Source of the DNA: Heliocidaris erythrogramma | Taxonomy: Eukaryota > Echinodermata > Echinoidea > Camarodonta > Echinometridae | Direction of reading: 5' to 3' | Length of the DNA stretch: 64,000 nucleotides | Assembly (NCBI GenBank): GCA_025617745.1 | Contig: CM046870.1 | Span: 6,449,618-6,513,617, forward strand | In this document: one piece after another, positions 29,601 to 43,900 of the stretch | Numbering within the stretch: the first letter of the stretch is position 1 | Layout: each line of letters begins with the position of its first letter | The notes under the pieces: generated by a model | The model's input: the letters and a program-made list of their open reading frames with translations, nothing else | Told to the model about the DNA's origin: nothing | Databases searched by the model: none | Translations under genes and position numbers: made by a program

Positions 29601-32600
29601 CTTGTGAGCGCTCTACCGGCTGCAGTTTTTGTCGGATCACCTTCAAATTTCGCATGGAGGTGCATTATGGTAAGATGAAGACGCCTATTGTTTTTGGTGT
29701 GGGCGGAGTCATGGTTGCCATGGTAACCATATTTTTTAAAGAAATGGTAAAGACTTTCTTGTGAGCGCTCTACCGGCTGCAGTTCTTGTCGGATCATCTT
29801 CATATTTCGCATGGAGGTGCATTATGGTAAGATGAAGACACCTATTGTTTTTGGTGTGGGTGGAGTCATCGTTGCCATGGTAACCGGAAATGATAAAAGT
29901 ACAAAAAGGTCAAATTTGTCAGGAGTGATACCCGAGCTCCCAAATTGCCACTTTATCCATTTCAGTCACAACATTGATTCAAATGGGGGATGGGTGACGG
30001 GTTCGGGGGATACATGTACTCGGACTGTTCCACCCTCCAAGTGTTCTAGTTACCCTTGTAGGTACCCTTGTCATAGAATTTTCCCTTGGTATTTTTCCCC
30101 CTTTTTTTTAAATCCCCCACGCTTGGTAGTACCACAAAGGGTGTTCTAGAACCCTTAATGCATGTGTGTGTAGTTAATCAATTTAGATACTTTGTGAAGT
30201 ACTTTACGGACTCTCAAAAAATAATTTATTTTTATGATACATTGAACCAAATTATTCAGTGTCTTACAATTGACTGAATGAAATTTCTAATTTGTGTGGT
30301 TGCAGGAAGCAAGGTACGAAGCTACGTCGATTGATGACCTTTGCTTGGCCGTGTCTTATTCAGAAGAACTGTGTTGATCCAACCACCAAGTACCATGGCC
30401 ATCTTCTACTTGCGCACAACATCGCCAAGTTTGCTATCCATAAACGAATCGTTCTACAGGTAACATATTTCACCATTTACTTGTACTTCCTTCCTTTCTT
30501 TCCATTTTATTAATGATAATGCAGATGATTAAATAAAGATAATAGACAGATAATGAAGACACTGAAGTGCTAAAATTTAAAATTATAAGTATAAAATATA
30601 TGATTCATTTTCAATTCAATTAAATGGTTTTATTTTATTCTCATCGCAGCAGTAATGATGCTGAATTGTGAAAATATTTACAGAGTAAAAATGAACATTA
30701 AAATACATCAAAAAATACATCAAAAACATGTATAGAGTAACGAGATATAAGAATGACATAATAAGAAACAAATAAATAATTTAATATTCACATATTGCAC
30801 TTTGAAGGTTGGATATTGAAATTAAAGTGGGTAAAAATAGGAAGTACGTGGCTGGAATGATGATAATAAAGATAATGAAAATGATATTGGGATACTGAAA
30901 TTGATAGTAAAGATTTTGATGCAGTGGAAACTCAGTATAAAGAGGTCTGATATAACAAGATTCCTTATATAACCAGGTAATTCTGCTGGTCCCAGGTCTT
31001 TATGTTCCTTTGTTTTTAGCCTGATATAAAAAAATTCCTGATATTACAAGGTAATTTTCATGGTCCCAGGGTCCAGTGGTCCCAGTGAGTTCCACTGTAT
31101 TGAATAGCCAGCTTGTGAAAACTGCTGTTTTAAAGACATTGAACTGTAGATGAAATGACTTGTCTTATTACATCATAACCAAGTTTTGACTGGAATCCAT
31201 TTACCCGTCTGTGTACAGTACTTTTCACCGCTTGTGATTTTCACAAAGGTCTAGTCATTTGTTATCATTTTGATGATTCCGAAATCAAACAATACCCCTA
31301 ATACAGCATAATCAATCTTTCCCAATAGTTTTTAGACAGTTTATTTCATAATGCAATTGCATGACCAGTACTCAACTTAAGCTTTAACAGTTTTTCTAGA
31401 TTTACAGTTGAAATTATAATAAATATGCATTTATTGTAGGTGTTTCATAGCCTGCTGAAGGCTCATGCCGCTGAAGCAAGGTCGGTAGTCAGACAAGCTT
31501 TGGATATCTTGACGCCTGTCCTACCACAGCGCATGGAGGATGGTAATGCTATGCTAACACACTGGACAAAGAAGATCATTGTAGAAGAGGGATACACCAT
31601 TGCACAGCTTGTTCACATGTTGTAAGTTTGCCCGTTTCTTTTTGAAAGAGATAAAGATGAGTTCCGGTAAAAAATGAAATATAATTTGTGAGTTTTCTCA
31701 TTGTTTTTATGTCACTTTAAAAGTATATAGTAGAAATGTCCCCTGAAAAGAATTGCTCTTTAAATGCCATGATAATATGAGAAATAGCTGAAAAGTTTGG
31801 ACTGCATTTTCATGCCACAATGTGTGTGTAACCTTTAGTGTTTATAAGGGGTACAATGCCAGAAATGTCTGACAAGCGTAAAAATTAGTAATCACATTTT
31901 CCAGGGCCTCTTTGGGCCGAAAATTTGAAAAGGGAGCACAATTAGGGGCACGTTTACTTTTGTACACCTAGGGTATGCCACATTGGATATTAAAAGGGAG
32001 CCGAGCTGGATGTGCCCCTAAAATCCGTATGAAAGTCAACTTTGTAATTGATTTTTCAAAACAAATCTGTGACCTACAGACAGCTACTAGTAAGACATTA
32101 CAAGGTGTACTATCCAGTGAGACACCACCTGATACAGACCATGGTCTACTCCATTCAGAGGCTAGGGAACACACCTAATGCTACCCTAGAACATAGGAAG
32201 CTTGTAGTTGGACTAATATTATTACTATTATATTACTATTACTATTATATTCTGTCATACTATATCTTTGACCTACAGACAGCTACTAGTAAGGCATTAC
32301 AAGGTGTACTATCCAGTGAGACACCACCTGATACAGACCATGGTCTACTCCATTCAGAGGCTTGGGAACACACCTAATGCTACCCTAGAACATAGGAAGC
32401 TTGTGGTTGAACTATTATTATTACTATTATATTCTGTCATACTATATCTTTGACCTGCAGACAGCTACTAGTAAGACATTACAAGGTGTACTATCCAGTG
32501 AGACACCACCTGATACAGACCATGGTCTACTCCATTCAGAGGCTAGGGAACACACCTAATGCTACCCTAGAACATAGGAAGCTTGTGGTTGAACTATTAT

Positions 32601-34883
32601 TATTACTATTATATTACTATTACTATTATATTCTGTCATATTATATCTTTGACCTACAGACAGCTACTAGTAAGACATTACAAGGTGTACTATCCAGTGA
32701 GACACCACCTGGTACAGACCATGGTCTACTCCATTCAGAGGCTTGGGAACACCCCTAATGCTACCCTAGAACATAGGAAGCTTGTGGTGGAACTATTATT
32801 ATTACTATTATATTACTATTACTATTATATTCTGTCATACTATATCTTTGACCTGCAGACAGCTACTAGTAAGACATTACAAGGTGTACTATCCAGTGAG
32901 ACACCACCTGATACAGACCATGGTCTACTCCATTCAGAGGCTAGGGAACACACCTAATGCTACCCTAGAACATAGAAAGCTTGTGGTGGAACTGGTAGAG
33001 GTTATCATCAAGTGGGAGGTACAGAGGATCAGAGAGGATGAGGGAACGTTAGAGGTAAGAAAGCTAATCTATTTCTCTCTCTCTCTCTCTCTCTCTATCA
33101 CTCACTCTCTCTCTATCACTCACTTTATCTCTATATCACTCACTTTATCTCTATATCACTCACTTTATCTCTCTATCTCTCTCTCTCTCTATATATATAT
33201 CCCTTTCTCTCTGTTGCTCAATCTCTCTCTTTCTGTTGCTCAATCTCTCTCTTTCTGTTCTCACCTTCCCTTCTCTTTCTACCTCCCTTTCCCTCTTATT
33301 CTCACACATTCTCTCTTCCTTTCTCTCTTCCTTTTTCTCTCTCACCTCTCCTCTTACTTGTTCAGTAGTTAAATCTCTCAGCATCCCCCTCTTTCTTTCT
33401 CTTTGTCTCTCTCTCTCTCTCTTTGTCTCTCTCTCTCTCTCTCTCTCCCTCTCACTTATTATTACATGGTCTGAAATTGAGCTACAACCGTATTTCAGAG
33501 CTGCTGAATCCATGTAGTCATTTATGTGATTAACATTTTAAGGTTTCAAATCTTCTTTGTAGTATTTCCTGGGGAAATAACAGTACATGTATGTGTCTAT
33601 GTGTGATGAAATAGTACGCTAGTATGTGTTTTTGTTGATTATTTTCCCTCCAGTTAAATGATACTTGTTTTATTTGTTAGCTGCTGACCAATAAAATGGC
33701 ATTGGTTTTGTGTGGTAATACCTGACCAGTATTGATATTTGTGTTGTTGATAGGCTACCCCAGTTGAAGAGCCCTCTGTTCCCGCAGGGGTGAAAAGATC
33801 AGCTTCCACCGATCTGCCAGACCCTAAGAGAGTCAGACACACGTCATCAGGATCAGTGAGTCTTTTTATTATTTTATCGTCTTTGTACTAGATGAAACTA
33901 GAGTATCAAAAGCCATCTAGGAAATAGTGGTTCATTTTAAAGCGTAGAAGCCAATATGTATCTGTTCTGTGTTGTATATATCTAGATTCCCTGAAGAATA
34001 CAGAGATAAGTGTCATCACTTATCATTGCTTTAGCTAATCTGCCATATTATTGGCTCAAACCATTCAGTGAATGTTTCCTGATAACTGAGTTGAAAGAGA
34101 AATCTGTAAATTTAGTGTCTTGAATGAGGGCATAAGCTATGATGCGAGATTAGAATTTATGATGTAACAAAAAGTTAATGATTGAAAATAAAAAAGGATG
34201 AATTCCTGTTCTATATCGCCTTTTTAGACCACTTTTCAAAGAGCGACTAGGTCTGATTTCAGACTGTATTACGCATTGTTGCAAAAAAAATCTTATCACT
34301 GTCTATAGAGGAGTTTTTGTGAGCAATGGCTATGATTTTATTTCAGACTGTACGAAGCATCACATCTGAGGCTAGTAAACCGATTGAGAAGGTCTACTCT
34401 GATGCTGTCGTCAACTTCCTGATCCGACTGGCATGCCAGGTGAATGACAGCAGTAATACATCAACGGTGGGTTCACCCGGTGAGCAGCTATCAAGACGAT
34501 GTATGGCTCTACTCAAGACGGCTCTTAGACCCGATGTCTGGCCAAACAGCGAGCTCAGACTCAACTTCCTGGACAAACTCTTCCTCTCAGTGGTGAGAAC
34601 ATAGAATGATTAAAATAGAAGTAATGATAATGTTAATGATAATGATGAGGATAATGATGATAGTGAGATGATGAAAGTGATGATGATAGTGAATAATAGT
34701 GAAGATGATGATGATGATGGTGATGATGATGATGATGATGGTGGTGATGATAATGCTGGTGATGATGATGATGATGATGATGATGCTGAACAGATTCATA
34801 TTTCATTCATATTGTTTAATGATGAAGGTGATGATGATAGTGAATAATAGTGAAGATGATGATGATGGTGATGATGATGATGG

Positions 34884-34914
<31 letters not shown>

Positions 34915-37900
34915 GAACAGATTCATATTTGATTAAAGTTATGCCTCCATGTATATACTGTTATGATGTACTTTGTACAAAGCAAACCAATAGATTATAT
35001 CGTCTGTTTGGAGTCAGAAGGGCGTTAACTCATACTTTAACACAGTTAACGCCCTTCTGGCTCTCAACAGACGATATGTATCTGTTTAGCTTTGCGAACT
35101 CTACTGAATATAAAATCCACGGTTGGTGCCAACATTTTCCATTAACTTCACATATTTCAGAATGCTATTGCTACATGGAGATTTAGACTCCATGTCATTG
35201 AATCGTTGAAAATTACCGTTTTGTATTTGTGCTTGTCATTTTCTCAAATACTCTGGCAAAGGATACGCAAGCGGTAGCGAACTACGGAAACATCTGCGCT
35301 GGTCTAGATGTCCTCAATTTCCTCCTTGGTGTTATGGTATGTGCAGAATATTTAAACTCGCTTTACTTGCATTCAACTATACTCCTATAATTTGTTTTAA
35401 ATCTCCTTTTTATACTAGCAATCTTTGTCTTGCTTTTTCCAAATGTATGGAAGCTATTTATATGCTTTGCATTAGATATCATACTTTGAAAACTTCAAAT
35501 TAGATTTCATACTTTAAACAGTTCAAAAGTGTGTATTAGAATTGTTTCAGTTGCCATAATTAAATAAAGAACTGCTAAAGGAGATAATGAATGTCACAGC
35601 AATTGACTTATTTCCTCTCTTGGTTCAGTGATGCCATTAATACGCCGATGCCAGCCAAGAAGAACACATTTTGATTCGCAACGTCAGATTCTGACAAGCC
35701 ACTTCAATGGATGGAAAGAATACTACTTTTCTGCATTGATTGAAGTGCTGTCAATACAACATTTGTGATGCAATGTTTTAGACAAGGGAACCCATAACAT
35801 CACCTTCACTTGTTATTCCCTGTACATGTATATTCAGAGACGACATTATAACTTGTTTTTCTTGTATAGGATAAGCCCACAATCCTCTCAAGTTTCAAGC
35901 CTCTTCAGCGAGGGATAGCAGCATGCATGACCTGCCCTAGTAGCAAGGTCATACGCTCGGTCCATGCGTTGCTTGTCAAACTCATGAGTACATTCCCAAC
36001 GGAGTCAAGTAAGTTTTACAGTCAAACATACTTCAGTAGTAACCACTTCTTTACAAAGACCACTAACTGATTTTATCTGTTGAGCTTTCTTTCTCAGTCG
36101 AGCCTGCCTTAAGCTGCAACTCTGTAAACTGCCTCAAAAAGGAAAAAAAAATACCAACCCCAAAACATGGGGGCATAATTGAACCATTTTACCTGTAAAT
36201 GAATCAATGGCAAGTCGGGGTTGACAAACGGGTATGTGCTCAACAAAAGCCTCTAAGCATACTCACTTATATGTGTGATACTTGTATAAGATATAGGCAT
36301 GTGAAGTGCACTGTACTTATGTCATTTTATTTTGCTGTGATCCTAGTGCCGTAGGCATTATGCGATATGATATCTCTCTTTACAGCATTTATTTAGGAAG
36401 TACAATGTATGTCCTATCAGCAGGTGCATGTAGCTCTGGAATTCCACAAGAGATAGACATATCAATAACATATATTCCAAAACTGAAATTTTGATAAGGA
36501 GAAATGGCAACTTATACCAATGCTTAGAATTTTGTTTAGTTTGTTGAGATTTGTGTTTATCCGATAGTGTAATTACCTAAGTGCAAATTCCTACATTTGT
36601 TTTGAAATGGTTTCTGACTGCATGAAAATATTCCATTGTTATTTCAGGTACATCCAACGTGGCTTCTAAATATGAGGAACTTGACAGTCTGTATGCTAGT
36701 GTGGGTAAAGTGATCTACGAGGGTCTCACTGCATACGAGAAGTAAGCACCCACGATATTAAGATATTTTTCACCAATAACATTGAAGGGAAATGTATAGC
36801 AATTGTTTTTAGCATGCCAACACTCTTAATGGTCAGGCTTGGTCTGTGTTGGTCCACATCAAAACTTTGTCATGTCTTTGAAAGCTTGCCCACTAAATTT
36901 TTATGTTAGTAGAAGTTTAAAATTGCCCCAGTTAATGAAAGTTTTCTGTATTGTATAGACCCTGTGTTATTTTAGGGCTGCCAATGGTTCTTCCCCTACA
37001 GTCATTATACTACCCCAACCTAATTTCTAATCTTATCAATCATGTTTTATTCTTAGGGCTACCAATGGTTCGCCAACGTCCAGTCTGTTTGGTACCTTAA
37101 TGATCTTGAAGGCTGCTTGTACGAATAACATCAGCTACATTGATCGCTTGATCACTGTCTTCATGAGGGCGCTACAGAAGATGGCCAAGGAGCATCTGAG
37201 TCCGAGTAGTAGTGATGCTACTTCATGTAAGACATGCAGTATTTCAAAGTTGTAGGTTCCTTGAATGCTGCCTCTAAAGCCAATGGCACATTATAAAATC
37301 TAACTTCTTAAGAATCGCAGTTGCTCTAGATGGAAATCTAAACAAATATAGTCTTCCAGATTGAGATTCTATACAAGGATATGAACACTGAAAATTCAAA
37401 TTTCAGTGCATTGTTATCCGTGTAATTTGAGTGAAGGCCAGATTGGCTTCATATCGCAGACAGTTTCACCACTGGCTGACATTACTACGATATGGAGATA
37501 GGGAGCTGCTTCTCTTTTCCTTACACAAAACGGCTTGCAATACTAAAAAATTTGATATTATCATTCTTATGACTAAACATATTGTCGATAATTAGCTTTT
37601 TACATGGCGGAGTGTTTGTTTGTTAACAGTGGCATCAGAGCTGCTTATCATCAGCTTAGATCTTGTGAAGAACCGAGTGGGGGTGATGAGCACCGATATG
37701 AGACGTAACTTTGTACAGGTCCTAACATCGGTCATTGAGAAGTCTCCTGATGCTAAGGTTCTGAAGACCATTGTCAAGATGGTGGAGGAGTGGGTCAAAG
37801 CAAAGGTCAGTACGAATTGTTATCTGTCTCGGACACTTTCTCAAGAAATTGTTTTGATGGTAGTACATGTACTTCTTGAGCTTACATGTTTTGTATGTTA

Positions 37901-40900
37901 TACTTTGATCTTAGATACATGGTGAAAGGATGCCAAAATTTGGTTCTATGACTCTTGTTCCTGCAACAACCACTGTTGATGATAGTGCTTTTTGAGCTTA
38001 TTTTATATATTATACTTTGATCATTGAAATTATGAAAGGATGGAAGAATTCAAAGGGTATTAGGGTTTTTCTGTACTTCTAAAGCTCAGATATCCTCTTA
38101 GATTACAAACAGATGAGCTCTTGGCATGGATTTGGAAGATTCAAGAGACGTGGCCAGAGGGATGTTTAAGGGAAGATTATTCCATAGAGTTGGTGCGCCA
38201 AGTGTACGAGCATGTTGACCATAACGAGTATGAACGCAATGTGCAGGAAGCAAAATATGTGTTAAGAAGAAGAAGATCTAAGATTGTGGGAAGGTGGGGC
38301 TTCAGTGGAGATAAGGTTTTGGAAGTATGAATATTAATCCCTTTCTGATGTAAATATTGTTTTTGACCTCCATCACTCTTTCTTTCTTAGACACCACTGA
38401 TGTTGAACCAGTCTCCATCTCCAAGAGAGAAGACCATTCTTCTAGTCAAACTCATGCAGTACGTGGAGAAGAGGTTCCCGGAAGAATCAGAACTCAATGC
38501 ACAGTTCCTGGAACTCGTCAATTGGGTCTACAGGTAAGCAATGGGCCTCTGTTAGACCAGCACTTAGACCACCATCTTGTCATGAGAAGGAGAAAAAGAA
38601 CAAACCTAATCTGTTTACTGGCTTTGTGTCAGCAAAAAGTGTTGAGCTTTACACGTTTCCTGAATAGATTAATGTTTATTCAGTCCATGTGGAAGATTCT
38701 ACAAGCCGAGACACTGATGAAGAACATATTATTCCTCTTGACTGTCAGCCACTAGGCAGAGGTTCGAACCCTCTACCGAGAGTCAAGATTGAGAATATAG
38801 CGATTGAACTACATGTACTATTGCATGATGCTACTTGTATCTTTTCATTGACTAAGCTAATAAATGTTTCTTTTGATATCTTTTGACCATCAGGGATGAT
38901 TCTTTAGCTGGAAGTGAGCTGACATCAAAACTTGAACCAGCCTTCCTGTCAGGACTCAGATGTAGCCAACCACATATCAGAACAAAGTTCTTTGAGGTGA
39001 GTCGTTTGATGCTGCTATCCGTACATTGCCAAAACAGCCTTTTAATCTTGTTGATGGAACTTCTCAAGATGCTTGATGGGCAGCACCATTTTGTAACCAG
39101 GCTGGATCGTGTGCGACATCATTATTTTGCCACAAGGGTGTACTTGCACAGCTTGCATTGCATGCAACATGTCAGCGCCAAAAGGTGCCCTATGGCAGCC
39201 TGATTACGCCATCCCTTTAATAAATAAAAGTATATGAACGAGATATGTATTGCTACATTTATTTAAACCATAATTTGAGTGGAACACCATGTGCTTATGA
39301 TCACAATCAATGCAAGAGTGTATTTGAGTCAATCAGGATGGTTGGATAAAGACCACATGATCATACGCAAAACTACATGTATGTGTCTGTGAAATACAAC
39401 ATTTATTACTGTAACAATGAAAGTTCTTTCTTCTTGGCTTGCAGGTTTTTAATTCCAGCATCAGACGTCGTCTGTTTGATCGTCTTCTGTACCTGATTGA
39501 TTCTCAGAATTGGGAAGCCATGGGATCACACTATTGGCTCAAACAATGTGTAGAGGTCAGTCATGATTAATTATCATGGTTGGACCATGTGCCAGACACT
39601 TTATTTTCAGAGGATAAAAAGTCATTTAGTCATGCTTTCAGTCAAATATCTTTTGTTTACCCTTCTTTCACATATTCTGAAATTAAATTATTGAGAAAAT
39701 CACGATGGGCAAATGTCGAAAAGTCATATTTTCAAGTCGATAGCGATGCCAGCGTATACATTGTTTCTGCCAAATTAACACGTTCTGAAGTTACTCACCT
39801 GTAGTAAACGAATGCAAATCTTGAGTTTGCTTCTGACTGATGTGGATTTCATTCAGATTGCTGACTAAGGATAATATGGCACAAACTTAATGAAAAGTAC
39901 TCTTTTTTTGGGGGGGGGGCAACCTCCACGACATTTACGATGCACAGTCACCTCAATTGTCTTGCGCACTGTATGCATTTAGAGTTGCAGTTGGGTCTTA
40001 TGTTAGCTATAAGGTAAGGGTTATGGTTAGGTTCGTTTTTGCCCAGGGTTGACGATAACATTTGGTTAGAGCATATTAGTCGACAGAGCCTGTGCTGTAG
40101 AACCTAATTGTGATTTAATAATATTCTCTTTTGCTTTGATGCTATCGCTTTCTCAGCTACTGATGGCGTCCAGTGCAACAAGTACACTGATCTCCAACAT
40201 CAACACCTCGCCCCTTCCCTGTATCACGTCGGTGATCAACCTTGCTGATAGCCAGGAGAAAGCTGCTTTCATGCTAGCTGCCCATGTCAAGGAAGAACCC
40301 ATGGATGTTGAGTCAGACTTACATAAAGAAGAGGTGAGAAATGATTTTTTTAAAATAAACTTTTTTATGTGGTTATTAGTGATCCGCTGTATATATGCTA
40401 TTAGTGGTCATTGAGTAATTAATAATAATAGCTGTTTCTTTTACAACGCCTTACCAGTTACAATGTAACCGACCAAAACGCTTACAGCATTATTACCCGG
40501 TTACTGGATTCAGTTGCGATTCTGCACATTACAGTGCACATTCTCCACTCCTCTGCGGAGCATTCCAGCCAGTCGCCCGTTTCCAAACGCGCACATGCTA
40601 ATCCAACCACAATGATGTTCGCATCCTCCTGGGTACCCATTTACAATGTAACACCTGGGTGGAGAGGCGCAATGTAGATAAAATGCCTTGCTCAAGGGTA
40701 TAAGTGCCGTGCCGTGCCGGGGTTCGAACCCACAACCTTTGCTTTCCCAGTCAAGTGATTGAACCACTCGACTCCGACACTTCTATTTTATAATTATTGA
40801 GTAATTAGGGTTGGTTTCAAAATTAAATTTCCATGCATGTTATTTTCCTTTCTGATTTACTACTTCTCCTTTTTTTTTTTTACCCATTCCTAAAGTGGCA

Positions 40901-43900
40901 TAGGGAATACATTTAAGGTGATGTTCATTGTTTAATTGTTTATTGCTGCTGTTGTTGTTTGTTATTGTTGCTATAGTCGTTGCTAATATTTGTTTTTCAT
41001 TTTCACAAGCTGCTATTAAGTGAACATGCTAATACTGCTTGTTAAAAAAATGATGTTTTCCATCGTAACAACTCAAAGGTTTGTCATTTAATTTACTTCA
41101 AATTGGCACACTGTAAATTTGAGCAATGCACATGTATGTGCAAATAATAAGGCAGTTTGATGGAAACTTTGTGGTTTTCTTTTTACTTGGGATCTAAGAC
41201 AGTTATTTGATTGTATTGTATAGGATATAGATATAGACATGGATCCCATGATAGTGACTACATATCCTGTGTTGAGAGCCAGAAGGGCGTTAACTCTGTG
41301 TAAAAACATATGAGTTAACGCCCTTCTGGCTCTCAACACACGATATGATGATGTTGTGAATGTACAAAATTTAGACATGAAACTAATGATGATGACTATA
41401 TTTGCATTTTTTTTATAACAGGAAGTAGAGATAGACATAGAGCTACCTCAGACTGACGGGGGATCTTCATCGTCTGGTCCATCCTCTGAGCCGAGACAAC
41501 AGCTACAGCAGCTCATCAACAGAGATATCAAGTTCCTTGAAAGCCTCAGAAACGTCAAGGTCAGTCACAATGTCGGTCTCAATGTCACTCGCAATGTCAT
41601 TAGGTTTCATTTGAATACATGAGAGGAAGAAAGGTACATCTCCATCAAAACAGTTTCTTTAGGTATTAAGAAGAAAGTTAATACTGTATTTTGGTATATT
41701 TAAGAGACAGAACATTTTCCTCTTCATGCTTGAAATAATGTGTTTATTTATCACAGGTTCCCTGAAGATGAAGATTATCTTTAAAATATTTTGTTTTTCT
41801 TCACAACTTAATCTTTTTGTTTATGGAGTTGAGTCTAATTGCAACTCTAAGCCTGACCCTTTATCTTTGGAAAAATAGAGCTCCGAGCAGATATCATAGC
41901 AGCAAATATCTGGCCACCTTTACCTGTTATGTTTTACCTGTTATGTTTTGGCCTGTTATGGGTGCCTGATACACTCAATATCAAAACGTAAGTGTGCTGT
42001 AGCATTAGATATTTATTGAAAATTTGTCTCTCCATTGTATTTTATTTGACAGACATTCACCTTCCTACATGCTGTATCACAGCTATGCCACAGCGATACA
42101 GAGTTGACTCACTCGTTCTGGGTTCATCTATTCCCTAAAGTATGGAAGATCCTCAGTGAAAAAGAACAAACGGTAAGAAAAATGTCTGCATTCTTATCAA
42201 TTTTTATCCTCGTGCAGTCATGTTGTTCATAGTTTGTGATAATAATAGTTGGATTTATATAACACTTTTTTCCCCGAGGTTACAAAGTGCTTAGAACTTT
42301 ATATTACTCCCACTTTTGTAAGCTACTACTATTTTATATCGTACAAATAGTTATCATAATTGTGTTCTCTCGTAGACCCTGTCCCAAGAAGTGAGTCCAT
42401 TCTTGTGCAGCGGTAGCCATCACTATCAAAAGGATGCTCCCAGGAGTACCATACACACCTTTGTTGAAGCAGTATCAAGATGTAGTCCTCCTATTACCAT
42501 CAGACCTTGTGTTCTTAAGGTAAGTTCTTTGTTAGAAGGATAACTTATAAGCATTATGTAATTTCCATCGGAATGAAATTCACAATAAAGGTATCTTTTC
42601 CTGTTTTGGGAAGGAAAACATTAACAAATTTAGTCGAAACACATTGCTCAACACTCAAGTTCTTGGGCAGGATTTATCCGCCCATGTCATGGATCGTGTT
42701 AAAAGTGAAATGATAAATCGTACTAGGCCTTTATGCAACAAGAAACATTGCTCTTTCCAAGCATGGGAGTGCAACTTTCAAAACTTCTGCAGGTCAGTGA
42801 TCGTTGACAGTACCTTTTTTTATTTTTTTTGTAATGTAATTCCATGAATATTTATCTTGAAATTGAAAGGTGTGTGTGAAAGACGATAAAGAGCAAATGT
42901 CAAGATGTTGACATTTAGCACTCCAAAAATCAATAGACTAACTCTAAGTAGGGATTTAAAACCTGGACTGAAGTTAGTACCGGTATGCTTAATTACAAGT
43001 TTTTCTTTCTCCACAGTACCTTGGTAAGAGTCACAACCTATGGCATCGCTGTATCCTGATGTTGGAACAGAACGCTATCACCAGTGGGTTCAATAGTCAT
43101 CACCGACCACGGACCACCAGCGTCTACGACTTCTTTGAACCTGATAATACAGCTGCTATGCAACAGGTCAGTGACTATCATTTTATGTGATATCGTACAA
43201 CAACAAGAAAATGGTGTCATCCATGAATTTGTGATTATTGGCCTTTTGAACGTATTTGTAGCCTATGTTTGGGCCCTGTTTCATGAAATTTGTTATCAAT
43301 AACAAGTTACAATAACAGTTAGAAGCTACTAAAATACTTGCATCTGATTGGCTGAGAGCAAATTTGTCATAGAAATGAGGTAGTTGTTACTGATAACCAG
43401 TTTTATGAAACAGAGCCCTGGTCACCCTTCACTTGCATGTAAAATCTTCAATGGACATTCAGGCCCAAATTTACAAACCTAAATTTACCTCCGTAGGCGT
43501 ACTAAAATAAGCGTAAATAACCTCACATTGCCGATGCGCTCGCCTAAAGAAGATACATGTATATAATTGGGTTGGATTCCGTGCGCACGTAGGCTTAAAA
43601 AACCCAGGAGGGGGTTTAAACCATAGTTTAAAATAAACCTCCTTTGTGAATTCGGGCCTCAAGCAAGACTGAACATTTTAAGCCACCTACGCAAAGATTG
43701 TCAATATAATCTTGCTCGTAGCAATTGTTAGTCTAAGAATGAATATAAAGCTCTATCTTTCATCTCAAGGACATGAAATAGTTTTACTATTTTACTCATG
43801 ACCATTAAATATTTGTATATTATATTCTGTTTTGTACAGGAGACATTAGACTCTCTGTCTGAGCTGTATGAGAGGTTAGAAGAAGAGGACCTATGGGCGG

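Noticed and set aside
32080-32858. Exon 36 copies as mutually exclusive or additive coding exons
   Set aside because: Copies 1-4 lack the exon end and donor, cannot be added in frame, and read into stops in the spacers or next copy.
33160-33517. Arg/Glu-rich and Ser/Leu-rich frames on both strands
   Set aside because: Produced by the CT microsatellite; no conservation or start context.
38750-38800. tRNA gene at GAGGTTCGAACCCTC
   Set aside because: B-box-like word only; no A box, acceptor stem or anticodon arm. At most a SINE remnant.
40708-40780. Functional tRNA on the - strand
   Set aside because: Head of a SINE with 12-bp target duplication and repeated body; no proper closed acceptor stem.
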